Positions 16,356 through 24,339 of a DNA stretch of 40,536 nt are shown here, in pieces. The stretch is taken from assembly GCA_003210015.1 (NCBI GenBank), contig QCNX01000006.1:1-40536 (forward strand), written 5' to 3'. This stretch comes from Pelagibacteraceae bacterium AG-426-P20 (lineage in GTDB: Bacteria > Pseudomonadota > Alphaproteobacteria > Pelagibacterales > Pelagibacteraceae). Position 1 is the first letter of the stretch. Every line of letters begins with the position of its first letter. Made by a program: the position numbers and the translations under genes. The notes under the pieces were generated by a model. It did not search any database, had not been told where the DNA came from, and worked only from the letters and a program-made list of their open reading frames with translations.

Positions 16356-16754
16356 ATGAAAGATCCTAATAACCCCTGTTTGTTTTGTAATTCAAAAAAA
16401 GCGGGTGTCGCCCATGAAAATGACTTGGCATATGCAAGCTATGACACATATCCTGTTTCACATAATCATTGTTTGATAATTCCAAAAAGGCATGTGATTG
16501 ATTATTTTGAATTAACTAATGAAGAATTAATTGCTTGTAATGATTTGATCAAGATAGTTAAACAGCAAGTAGTTAACAAAGATGAAAGTATAAGAGCTTT
16601 CAATATTGGAACAAATGCAGGAAAAATTGCTGGTCAATCAATTATGCATTGTCATATTCATTTGATTCCCAGAAGAGAGGGGGATGTGGACAATCCACAA
16701 GGTGGAGTGAGATCAGTAATCCCAAAAAAACAGCATTATAAAAGAAAAATATAA
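16356..16754 (+). CDS. HIT family hydrolase
   Basis: A 132-residue histidine-triad protein. It has a C-x-x-C at residues 8-11 (CLFC), the substrate-strand PVSHNHCLIIPKRHV and the triad IMHCHIHLIPRR with His98, His100 and His102. Members hydrolyse or transfer nucleotides from dinucleoside polyphosphates or adenosine phosphoramidates. The short C-terminus with GGVRSVIPKKQ is common in bacterial members. It is 3 bases downstream of pabC and is probably co-transcribed with the pab genes. The physiological substrate is not known. Confidence 0.9.
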   Translation: MKDPNNPCLFCNSKKAGVAHENDLAYASYDTYPVSHNHCLIIPKRHVIDYFELTNEELIACNDLIKIVKQQVVNKDESIRAFNIGTNAGKIAGQSIMHCHIHLIPRREGDVDNPQGGVRSVIPKKQHYKRKI

Positions 16755-16776
16755 ATCTTAGGTTGTTATTAAAGAC

Positions 16777-16803
16777 AGATTGACCAATAGTTATGGTTGA
16801 TCT
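16777..16803 (+). promoter_or_regulatory. Hairpin in the leader of the apr operon
   Basis: AGATTGACCA (16777-16786) pairs with TGGTTGATCT (16794-16803) as a 10 bp stem with two adjacent G-U pairs and a 7-base loop. It sits 62 bases before aprM. No T run follows, so it is not a simple terminator. A further DNA dyad AAATTATTT-A-AAATAATTT is at 16832-16850. Either could be a control element for the sulfur block; this is inference from position. Confidence 0.3.
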
Positions 16804-16864
16804 GATGAGTTATCTAGAATAGAAAACTTTAAAATTATTTAAAATAATTTAACATAAGGGTAAA

Positions 16865-17659
16865 ATGTTTGAAACAAATCCATTTTCAATTCTTTCTGAA
16901 ATAGTTCCTACTGTAGTGATGCAAGGTTTTATAATTGCAATGGTTCTTTTGATTGCATTTGGAACAATTATTCAGATGATACATCATAAAAATTTAACTT
17001 ATTTTTTTAACAATGCAAAAAAAGCAAAACTTCAAGCAACAAGAGAGGTTGGAGCTGCTGAAAAAGCAAAAATTATTGCAAAAACCACGGTCTATGACAT
17101 TGGGACAACATCCGAATTAGGTTTTGGAAAAAGAAGATTGGCACACGTTCTTGGTATGTACGGAACGATAATCTTTTGGATTGCATCAGCAATGTTAGTG
17201 TTTTGCTATACAGGTATAGACAAAACTTCTTCTACATTATGGTCAATGCTGTGGCATGTAGGTGCAATACTTACGTGTGTTGGTGGATTTTGGTTTTGGT
17301 TTTTTTTAAGAGTAGATGTTTCTGCTGAGGCACACCCTTGGTATAGAATTATAAAAGCTGACTTATTTGTTCTAGCATTATTAGCATGTTCAACATTTGG
17401 ATTGGCCTGGTCTTACACTCAATTTAACGGTCAAGCAGGCCTGTCATTCTTATTTTTTGCATTGTTTGTATTTTCAAATTTAGTTTTATTTGGTGGAGTT
17501 TATTGGTCAAAATTTGCTCATATGTTTTATAAACCTGGCGCAGCAATACAGAAAAATTTAGCTGAAGCAGACGGTTCTAGAGATAATTTACCACCTCCTG
17601 CAGATGCACCTGAGCAATTTGGCCTGGGAATAAAAAGAGAAGAGCCAAAACATTATTAA
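16865..17659 (+). CDS. aprM: AprM, membrane partner of APS reductase
   Basis: A 264-residue integral membrane protein directly upstream of aprBA. About five to six hydrophobic helices are visible (roughly 17-37, 93-117, 127-150, 165-185, 193-215). Histidines near the membrane faces (RRLAHVLGMYG, MLWHVGAI, AHPWYRI) could bind haem or quinone as in the b-type membrane subunits of similar oxidoreductases. The C-terminal tail is polar and proline rich. AprM is the proposed membrane anchor that links the cytosolic AprBA to the quinone pool, replacing QmoABC in sulfur-oxidising proteobacteria and SAR11. The ATG follows AAGGGTAAA. Confidence 0.85.
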   Translation: MFETNPFSILSEIVPTVVMQGFIIAMVLLIAFGTIIQMIHHKNLTYFFNNAKKAKLQATREVGAAEKAKIIAKTTVYDIGTTSELGFGKRRLAHVLGMYGTIIFWIASAMLVFCYTGIDKTSSTLWSMLWHVGAILTCVGGFWFWFFLRVDVSAEAHPWYRIIKADLFVLALLACSTFGLAWSYTQFNGQAGLSFLFFALFVFSNLVLFGGVYWSKFAHMFYKPGAAIQKNLAEADGSRDNLPPPADAPEQFGLGIKREEPKHY

Positions 17660-17690
17660 TATGATAACAAAAAAGGAAAGAAAATAAATT

Positions 17691-18161
17691 ATGTCAACTT
17701 TTGTATATATGACTAGATGTGATGGATGTGGTCACTGCGTAGATATTTGTCCATCTGATATAATGCACATTGATGAAAACATTAGACGTGCAAAAAATAT
17801 AGAACCTAATTTTTGTTGGGAATGTTACTCATGTGTTAAAGCATGCCCAAATCATGCTATTGACGTGAGAGGTTATGCAGATTTTGCTCCAATGGGACAT
17901 AGCGTTAGAGTAAGACGTGAAGAGGAAAAAGGAACTATTTCGTGGAAAATAAAATTTAGAAATGGAACAACTAAAGACTTTGTTTCACCAATAACAACAA
18001 AACCATGGGGAAAATTTATTCCTAAACTTGCAGATGGTGAAAAAATTAAACAAGGAGAATTAAACTCTCAAAGACTTTACACTGAACCTGAAGGACTAAA
18101 TATAGATGGTGAACTTCCCGCAGTTCCTAAGGATTCATTTAAAAAAGGAGTTTATTACTAA
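17691..18161 (+). CDS. aprB: Adenylylsulfate reductase beta subunit
   Basis: A 156-residue ferredoxin-like subunit that carries two [4Fe-4S] clusters and passes electrons between AprA and the membrane partner. Cluster motifs are CDGCGHCVDICP (Cys10, 13, 16, 20) and FCWECYSCVKACP (Cys42, 45, 48, 52). The C-terminal part (about 70-156) forms the beta-sheet and tail that wraps AprA. The ATG has AAAGGAAAG upstream. The stop codon overlaps the first base of aprA, so subunits are made together. In a sulfonate-degrading aerobe the complex is expected to run in the oxidative direction, sulfite plus AMP to APS. Confidence 0.96.
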   Translation: MSTFVYMTRCDGCGHCVDICPSDIMHIDENIRRAKNIEPNFCWECYSCVKACPNHAIDVRGYADFAPMGHSVRVRREEEKGTISWKIKFRNGTTKDFVSPITTKPWGKFIPKLADGEKIKQGELNSQRLYTEPEGLNIDGELPAVPKDSFKKGVYY

Positions 18162-20020
18162 TGGCAAAACACAAAACTCATTACGAGGAGTGCGATATAC
18201 TTGTTGTAGGTGGTGGTATGGCAGGAACTGGTGCTACTTTTGAAGCTAGACACTGGGGTAGAGACATGAAGATTATTTGTGTTGAAAAAGCTAATATTGA
18301 TAGAAGTGGAGCTGTTGCTCAAGGTCTTTATGCAATCAATTGTTATATGGGAATGCAGTGGGGTGAAAACCAACCTGAAGACCATGTGAGATATGCAAGA
18401 AATGATTTGATGGGAATGGTTAGAGAAGATTTAGGTTACGATATGGCACGACACGTAGACTCAACAGTTCATATGTTTGATGAATGGGGTCTTCCAATGA
18501 TGAAAAATGAAGAAACTGGCAGATACCTTAGAGAAGGTAAGTGGCAAATCATGATACATGGTGAAAGTTACAAACCAATCGTTGCTGAAGCAGCAAAAAA
18601 ATCTGCAGATAAAATTTATAACAGAATTATGATTACTCATCTTTTAATGGATGAGTCTCAAGACAATAGAGTAGGTGGTGCTGTTGGATTTAATATGAGA
18701 ACAGGTGACTTTCATGTGTTTAGAGCAAAAGCTGTAATTGTAGCAGCAGGTGGTGCTTCTCATATATTCAAACCAAGAGCCGTTGGTGAAGGGATGGGAA
18801 GAACTTGGTATGCGCCTTGGAGTAATGGATCTGCCTACGCATTACCCATTGCTGCCGGAGCAAAAATGACACAAATGGAAAATAGAATTGTGTTATGTAG
18901 ATTTAAAGATGGATATGGGCCTGTTGGTGCTTATTTCTTGCATTTAAAAACTTACACTCAAAATGCAAATGGTGAAAATTATGAGAAGAAATGGTATGAT
19001 CAGACTAAAGAACTTGTAGGTGAATATATAGATCATCACCCAACACCAACTTGTTTAAGAAATCATGCATTTATACAAGAATCAATGGCTGGTGGAGGAC
19101 CTATTCATATGGTTACAACTGAGGCCTTCCAAGATCCACATTTAGAAACAGTTGGTTGGGAAAATTTCTTAGGAATGACAGTAGGTCAAGCAGTTGTTTG
19201 GGCCTCACAAAATATTGATCCAAAGTACACAAATCCAGAATTAACAACATCTGAACCATATGTTATGGGCTCTCACGCCACTTGTTCAGGAGCATGGGTA
19301 AGTGGTCCAGAAGATTTATCACCACCAGAATATTTTTGGGGTTACAATAGAATGCTTACAATTGATGGATTATTTGGTGCGGGTGATACAGTAGGTGGAA
19401 GTGCTCACAAATTTTCATCTGGTTCATTTACTGAAGGTAGATTAGCTGCTAAAGCAGCAGTAAAATATATTGAAGATAAAAAAGCTGATAATTTAAAGGT
19501 TTCTGATAAACAATGTGATGATTTTAAAGCTAAAGTTTATAAACCTTTAGAAAATTACACGGTTGCTCAAAATGAAATTACAGGAGGAACAGTATCTCCT
19601 AGTTATATCTCTCCAATTCAAGGTTTACAGCGTCTACAAAGAATTATGGATGAATATGTTGGAGGAATAGCTACAAATTATATGACCAATGCTAATATGC
19701 TCAAGAGAGGCTTAGAATTATTAGCTTGGCTTGAAGAAGATCTTGAAAACGTAGGTGCTGAAGATTATCACCAACTCATGAGAGCATGGGAACTCAAACA
19801 TAGAGCCCTTACTTCTCAATGTGTAACGGAGCATACTATGTTTAGAGAAGAGACTAGATGGCCAGGATATTATTATAGAGGTGATCATATGAAACTAGAT
19901 GATGATAATTGGCATTGTTTAACAGTTTCAAGAAGAGACCCTAAAACTGGTAAATTCAGCATGGAAAAAGTGCCTGTGTATCATATAGTAGATGAGAATG
20001 AGAAAAAGAAAGCCTCTTAA
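18161..20020 (+). CDS. aprA: Adenylylsulfate reductase alpha subunit
   Basis: The 619-residue flavoprotein catalytic subunit. The FAD dinucleotide-binding motif is at the N-terminus (ILVVGGGMAGTGATFEA, about 13-29). AprA features include KANIDRSGAVAQGLYAINC around 42-60, AAGGASHIFKPRA around 192-204, the FAD-contact segment GDTVGGSAHKFSSGSF around 409-424, and the C-terminal helical part with ETRWPGYYYRGDH. Such an enzyme interconverts APS and sulfite with AMP. Partner genes are aprM and aprB upstream. No ATP sulfurylase gene is in the window, so APS must be consumed by a protein encoded elsewhere. Codon use looks richer in G+C than most neighbours, in line with high expression. Confidence 0.97.
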   Translation: MAKHKTHYEECDILVVGGGMAGTGATFEARHWGRDMKIICVEKANIDRSGAVAQGLYAINCYMGMQWGENQPEDHVRYARNDLMGMVREDLGYDMARHVDSTVHMFDEWGLPMMKNEETGRYLREGKWQIMIHGESYKPIVAEAAKKSADKIYNRIMITHLLMDESQDNRVGGAVGFNMRTGDFHVFRAKAVIVAAGGASHIFKPRAVGEGMGRTWYAPWSNGSAYALPIAAGAKMTQMENRIVLCRFKDGYGPVGAYFLHLKTYTQNANGENYEKKWYDQTKELVGEYIDHHPTPTCLRNHAFIQESMAGGGPIHMVTTEAFQDPHLETVGWENFLGMTVGQAVVWASQNIDPKYTNPELTTSEPYVMGSHATCSGAWVSGPEDLSPPEYFWGYNRMLTIDGLFGAGDTVGGSAHKFSSGSFTEGRLAAKAAVKYIEDKKADNLKVSDKQCDDFKAKVYKPLENYTVAQNEITGGTVSPSYISPIQGLQRLQRIMDEYVGGIATNYMTNANMLKRGLELLAWLEEDLENVGAEDYHQLMRAWELKHRALTSQCVTEHTMFREETRWPGYYYRGDHMKLDDDNWHCLTVSRRDPKTGKFSMEKVPVYHIVDENEKKKAS

Positions 20021-20044
20021 AGATATTTAAAGAGTTAAACATCT

Positions 20045-20395
20045 ATGGATCTTTTAGCTAAATCTGATGAAGAAATATTTGGAATAGGCAAGCCATTTTG
20101 GGAAAATTTGATTAGATCTTCAAATCTTAAAGATTATGGTGGTTTTACTAGAGATTTTTCAACACAAATGCTATTTGGTGCGAATGAGGTTGAGCTCGGA
20201 AAGCAATGGGCTAATAACAAAATTATCACCAATCTTAATGAAACCTATGAACCTTTCGGTACATTAAGAAGAGGAGAGCATATCACTGTCCTCATTAAGC
20301 AAACAAATAAGGAAATCCCAGGAGAGTTCCTAGGCAGGTTGGTTCTTGGATTAGAGGACGGTGAGATCAAGGTCTTTGGAGCAACAATATATTAA
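20045..20395 (+). CDS. Unknown 116-residue protein of the apr operon
   Basis: A soluble 116-residue protein starting 24 bases after aprA. It has no signal peptide, membrane segment or cysteine. The N-terminal half is helical (LAKSDEEIFGIGKPFWENLI), and the C-terminal half is beta-like with TLRRGEHITVLIKQ and FLGRLVLGLEDGEIKVFGATIY. The alternating hydrophobic pattern suggests a compact alpha+beta domain, possibly of the cone-shaped NTF2-like type, but this is a guess from pattern only. The position after aprMBA and before a TauE/SafE exporter suggests a role with sulfite oxidation, such as assembly or handling of APS. Confidence 0.8.
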   Translation: MDLLAKSDEEIFGIGKPFWENLIRSSNLKDYGGFTRDFSTQMLFGANEVELGKQWANNKIITNLNETYEPFGTLRRGEHITVLIKQTNKEIPGEFLGRLVLGLEDGEIKVFGATIY

Positions 20396-20440
20396 ATTAT
20401 AATTTGACAATTTTTTTAGTGGGTGTATGGAGAAATGTAA

Positions 20441-20575
20441 ATGCACCTTTCAAATATAAAAATCTTAAACAAAATAACTAACAAAAAAACAACATTTATT
20501 AAAACTGGGATTTTTTCAGCAATTGCTGCTTGTTGGGGTGTTATTTTAGTTGGAACTTTTTTAACTTTTAATTAA
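20441..20575 (+). CDS. 44-residue single-pass membrane protein
   Basis: An ORF of 44 codons starts with ATG at 20441 and ends with TAA at 20573-20575. A GGAG at 20429-20432 lies 8 bases before the ATG. The N-terminal half is basic (NKITNKKTTFIKTG) and the C-terminal half is one hydrophobic helix with a tryptophan and cysteine (FSAIAACWGVILVGTFLTF). The predicted form is a tail-anchored or single-pass inner-membrane protein with its N-terminus in the cytoplasm. It fills the gap between the apr genes and tauE on the same strand. It may be a small accessory subunit of either. No family recognised. Confidence 0.6.
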   Translation: MHLSNIKILNKITNKKTTFIKTGIFSAIAACWGVILVGTFLTFN

Positions 20576-20603
20576 GTAATACTTAAAAGTTTTTTATTAT
20601 TAG

Positions 20604-21689
20604 ATGGAAGTTTTTTTACCTATAGCTCAAGTTTTTGTCAGTCCAATTGAAATTCTTTTATTGAGTGCACTTGTTGGTGTTCTTTCAGGCTTATTTGGCG
20701 TAGGTGGAGGTTTTTTAATGACACCATTTTTAATTTTTCTAGGTGTTCCTCCAGCATATGCTGTAGCAAATGAGGCTAATAATATTTTAGCAACATCAGT
20801 TTCAGGTTCTACTACACATTGGTTAAAAAATACTTTGGATTATAAAATGGGTTTTATGATTGTAATTGGTGGTTCTATAGGGACTGCTTTAGGTATTTAC
20901 ACATTTACCTATTTTAAAGACATTGGAAAAATAGATACCGTTATTTCTCTAGCTTATATGTATATTCTTGCAATTATCGGCACATTGATGCTGGTAGAAA
21001 GTCTTGGAGAAATTGATAAAGCAAAAAAAAACGTTGTAGAAAGAAAAAAATTACATGTTCATTATTGGATACATGGCCTTCCATTAAGAATGAGATTTCC
21101 AAAATCAAAATTATATGAAAGCGTTTTTACTCCAATTATAATTGGTTTGGCTGTTGGTTTTATTGCTGCAATAATGGGAATAGGTGGTGCTTTTATTCTT
21201 GTACCAGCAATGATTTATATAATTAAAATGCCAACGCGATTGGTGCCTGGAACATCTTTATTTGTTACTATTTTTGTGAGTGTTATAGTTACTTTTTTAC
21301 ACTCATTTAACTATGGATCAATTGACCTGATGCTAGTCGTGATGTTAGTTGTAGGATCTATATTTGGAGTTCAGGTTGGTCAAAAACTTGGAGAGAAAAT
21401 TGACAGTTCAGGACTTAAAGCTTTATTAGCAATTTTATTATTAGTTGTAGGTATAGCTATTGCATATGATACTTTTTTTGCTGAAGAAATTCAAAAAGAA
21501 ATCTCTAAAGTTGCAATTGCTGATTTAAACTTTTTCTCAAAATTTATTTTAGAATTTTCGAAAGATATGCCATTTTTCTATGGATTATTTTCTATTTTAT
21601 TTGCAGTTTCTTTAGGGATTGCAGCTGCTTTTCTTAGAAGATTTTTGTCTAATTTTAGAAAAAAATATTTTATAAAATCTGCTAAGTAA
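20604..21689 (+). CDS. tauE: TauE/SafE family sulfite exporter
   Basis: A 361-residue membrane protein of the TSUP family, larger than the usual 250-270 because of a long cytosolic loop (about 135-170) and a C-terminal extension with an extra helix. The family repeat is seen twice: GVLSGLFGVGGGFLMTPFLIFLG (N-terminal, given here by its G-x-G-G-G core around 31-37) and GFIAAIMGIGGAFILVP (second half, around 191-207). These glycine-rich re-entrant parts line the pore. TauE members export sulfite or sulfoacetate after taurine breakdown. Here it lies next to aprMBA and near xsc and suyAB, all of which handle sulfite. It converges with the YeiH-like gene (8-base overlap). Confidence 0.85.
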   Translation: MEVFLPIAQVFVSPIEILLLSALVGVLSGLFGVGGGFLMTPFLIFLGVPPAYAVANEANNILATSVSGSTTHWLKNTLDYKMGFMIVIGGSIGTALGIYTFTYFKDIGKIDTVISLAYMYILAIIGTLMLVESLGEIDKAKKNVVERKKLHVHYWIHGLPLRMRFPKSKLYESVFTPIIIGLAVGFIAAIMGIGGAFILVPAMIYIIKMPTRLVPGTSLFVTIFVSVIVTFLHSFNYGSIDLMLVVMLVVGSIFGVQVGQKLGEKIDSSGLKALLAILLLVVGIAIAYDTFFAEEIQKEISKVAIADLNFFSKFILEFSKDMPFFYGLFSILFAVSLGIAAAFLRRFLSNFRKKYFIKSAK

Positions 21690-22755
21690 AAAATTGTAAA
21701 TAACTTTCAATTGTTAATATACAAACTATTCCAACAGTTAGCATAGCTATAAATCCAACAATAAAAGGTTTGTAACCCATACTTTTAATATCTTTTAAAT
21801 TTGTAGAAAGACCAATAGCTGCCATTGCCATAGTTAAGAAAATTTTAGATAAAAATTTAATAATGTTAATTGTTTCGCTCCAATTATAGCTTGAGTTTGA
21901 GATAAATATCTGATCCCCAATATTCCTTAAAATAATCATTCCAACAAATCCTAAAACAAAGTAGGGAAAAATATTTAAAATTGAATAATCTTTTTTATTT
22001 GTTTTTCCTCTATTATAGAGAAAAGCAAAAAGTGGAATCATAACTATTAAAAAAGTATTTCTGATTAACTTTGTTACTGTTGCTATATTTAGTGTTTCTG
22101 GACTATCAAATTGTTGTTCATAAATTAATCCAGCGGCAGCAACTTGTGAAGTTTCATGAATAGATGTTCCCAAAAAAAGTCCAATTAACATTGGTTGATT
22201 ATCAAAATAAACGTTAGCAAAATAAGGATATAAAAACATAGATAATATCCCAAAAAGTGTAATATTTGCTATGGCATATGAAACTTCATTCTTACTTGCT
22301 TTTATAACTGGGGCTGTAGCCATTATAGCAGTCGTTCCACAAACAGTGCTTCCAATAGAAATAAGGTAGGCCATTCTAGTAGGTATTTTAAGTTTTTTAA
22401 TTAAAAGTTTAATTACTATCAAAACACTTATTATACAGATTATTATCAGAGGAATTGCAATTTTACCAAAATCTAAAAATTCAAATGGTTTAAGTTGAAT
22501 ACCAAGAAAAATAATTCCAAGTTTTAAAATATATTCTCTTGTAAAATCCAAACCTTTTTGAAAACCTTCCCTTACTTGAAAAACATTACCAAATAACATT
22601 CCCAAAAGAATAGCTATCATAGCTGTTGAAATAGGACTTTTATCATACCCTAAAAGTTCAATTCCAATAATGTTATTAAAACCTTGAGAAAGAGTATAAA
22701 GAACAAAGGCAAGTATTATACCTGGTATAATTACCAAGTATTTATTTAGAAGCAT
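21682..22755 (-). CDS. YeiH family putative sulfate/sulfite exporter
   Basis: A 357-residue protein with about ten transmembrane helices of the UPF0324/YeiH family (PF03601 type). Family features are the AILLGMLFGN segment (around 48-57), GSTVCGTTAIMATAPVIKA around 135-153 and LGTSIHETSQVAAAG around 195-209. The family is annotated as putative sulfate exporters because homologues lie in taurine and sulfonate degradation clusters; direct transport proof is scarce. Here it follows suyB by 12 bases on the same strand, so it is the likely export partner for sulfite or sulfate released by SuyAB. Confidence 0.85.
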   Translation of the reverse strand: MLLNKYLVIIPGIILAFVLYTLSQGFNNIIGIELLGYDKSPISTAMIAILLGMLFGNVFQVREGFQKGLDFTREYILKLGIIFLGIQLKPFEFLDFGKIAIPLIIICIISVLIVIKLLIKKLKIPTRMAYLISIGSTVCGTTAIMATAPVIKASKNEVSYAIANITLFGILSMFLYPYFANVYFDNQPMLIGLFLGTSIHETSQVAAAGLIYEQQFDSPETLNIATVTKLIRNTFLIVMIPLFAFLYNRGKTNKKDYSILNIFPYFVLGFVGMIILRNIGDQIFISNSSYNWSETINIIKFLSKIFLTMAMAAIGLSTNLKDIKSMGYKPFIVGFIAMLTVGIVCILTIESYLQFFT

Positions 22756-22767
22756 CTGATTTTTTGA

Positions 22768-23934
22768 TTATGCACTTCTATAAAGTTTAGTCATAACGAA
22801 TTCTTTATGACCTAAAGCCTCAGCGCAGGTTAGTCTTCCATTAGCAACTCTTAATGTTGTTTCAATGAGTTTGTCTCCCGCTTCAGACATATTCATTTCT
22901 CTTGAAAGAATTTTTGATACATCACAATCAATATGTTCGCCCATACCCTTAACAGTTAAAGGATTTGCAGTTAATTTTACAACTGGTTCAATAGGGTTAC
23001 CAACTATATTACCTTGGCCAGTTGGAAATAAGTGAATATTAAATCCTGCTGCAGCTTGAAGCGTTACACACTCAGCTGCTGCAGATGAAGTGTCCATAAA
23101 ATATAAACCTTTTCCTTTTTTAGGTTCTTCAGCTGGCTCTAGAACATCAACAAATTTACAATTTCCAATTTTTTGAAAATTTCCAAAAGCTTTTTCTTCA
23201 ATTGTTGTTAAACCTCCAGCAATATTTCCTGCAGTTGGTTGGCTTTCAGAAAGATCGTCTGTTGCTTCTTTTAAAATAAAATCATTATAAGCACTCCAAG
23301 TCTTCATAAATTTATCAGATGCCTCTTTTGTAGCTCCTCTAGTAGCACAAACCTTTTCAGCCCCAGTAAGTTCTGATGTTTCACCAAAACATAAATGTAC
23401 ACCTAAAGGTTCTAATTTATCCATTAAATTTCCAACTGTAGGATTTGCTGCAAGTCCTGATGTTGTATCGGACTCACCACATTTAACTGAAATCCATAAG
23501 TCGCTTATTGGACACTCTTCTCTTTGTTTTTCAGATGCCCACATAACAAATTCTTGAGCTTTTTTTGATGCCTTCATTACTGTACCAATGTCACCAGTTC
23601 GCTCTATATGGAAACCTTCAACTGGTTTTCCAGTTTTTGCAATCCCATCAACAATTTTTTTTGTCCATTTAGGTTCAATACCGATTACTATTACAGCAGC
23701 AACATTAGGATTGCTTCCAGTCCCAATCATTGTTCTAAAATGTAATTCTAAATCAGCACCGAACTGAAGTCTTCCATATGAATGAGGTAATGCTATTGTA
23801 CCTTTAATATTATTTGCTACGGCTTCAGCACAAGCATTTGAAATATCATCAACTGGAAGTATAATTACATGATTTCTAGTTCCTGCTCTTCCATTTTCTC
23901 TTTTGTAACCTAAAAAACTTTTTGGAATTTCCAT
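22768..23934 (-). CDS. suyB: (2R)-sulfolactate sulfo-lyase subunit beta
   Basis: A 388-residue member of the UxaA (altronate dehydratase) C-terminal family. The N-terminus [18 protein letters not shown] and the [19 protein letters not shown] block around 147-165 carry the conserved glycines and a cysteine. The lysine/tryptophan-rich [20 protein letters not shown] segment is the form found in SuyB rather than in UxaA or GarD. SuyAB cleaves 3-sulfolactate to pyruvate and sulfite and requires iron. The neighbourhood (xsc, aprMBA, tauE, YeiH) supports a sulfonate substrate. It starts 4 bases after suyA. A sugar-acid dehydratase is the main alternative. Confidence 0.8.
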   Translation of the reverse strand: MEIPKSFLGYKRENGRAGTRNHVIILPVDDISNACAEAVANNIKGTIALPHSYGRLQFGADLELHFRTMIGTGSNPNVAAVIVIGIEPKWTKKIVDGIAKTGKPVEGFHIERTGDIGTVMKASKKAQEFVMWASEKQREECPISDLWISVKCGESDTTSGLAANPTVGNLMDKLEPLGVHLCFGETSELTGAEKVCATRGATKEASDKFMKTWSAYNDFILKEATDDLSESQPTAGNIAGGLTTIEEKAFGNFQKIGNCKFVDVLEPAEEPKKGKGLYFMDTSSAAAECVTLQAAAGFNIHLFPTGQGNIVGNPIEPVVKLTANPLTVKGMGEHIDCDVSKILSREMNMSEAGDKLIETTLRVANGRLTCAEALGHKEFVMTKLYRSA

Positions 23935-23938
23935 TTAA

Positions 23939-24223
23939 TTACCATTTCTTTGTTTTTACATTATGAACATGAACATGTTCACCTTTTTTAATTGATTTAA
24001 TCACTTTTCCTATATCGTGGCCATATTTTAGAATCGTATCTCCCTCATTTAGATCAATCATTGCAATTTTGTGACCTAAAGGGATCTCATCCATAGATTG
24101 TATATTTGCAGAGGTATCATTTTCCATAATCCAGCATTTGCAGTCTTGTTTTGGAATGATTTTTTCTATTACAACTACGCCAACATTGTCTTTTTCATCG
24201 TGAATTATGATATCTGTTGCCAT
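23939..24223 (-). CDS. suyA: (2R)-sulfolactate sulfo-lyase subunit alpha (SAF domain)
   Basis: A 94-residue SAF-domain protein, the small subunit of the sulfo-lyase, matching the N-terminal part of UxaA-type dehydratases. The start is placed at ATG 24223 (MATDIIIHDEKDNVGVVV), which aligns with the family. An upstream in-frame ATG at 24280 would add 19 residues without family character. Motifs are DNVGVVVIEKI, IPLGHKIAMIDLNEGD and a closing histidine-rich KKGEHVHVHNVKT. It is encoded directly before suyB and is divergent from xsc with 116 bases between starts, room for two promoters. Confidence 0.8.
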   Translation of the reverse strand: MATDIIIHDEKDNVGVVVIEKIIPKQDCKCWIMENDTSANIQSMDEIPLGHKIAMIDLNEGDTILKYGHDIGKVIKSIKKGEHVHVHNVKTKKW

Positions 24224-24339
24224 ATATATAGTGTCAAATTGATTGTTTGAAATTTTTAAAATCTTATATATTAATCGCAAAAATTAACAAATAGTTTTTA
24301 TAAAATTATTTCATAAACTTATTTAGAAAGGTTCTATTA

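Noticed and set aside
16832..16850. A/T dyad before aprM as a hairpin
   Set aside because: The 1-base spacer is too short for an RNA hairpin and the sequence is pure A+T; it is mentioned only as a possible DNA dyad.
24224..24280. Upstream ATG of suyA
   Set aside because: The 19 extra residues do not resemble the SAF domain and would eat into the divergent promoter region.
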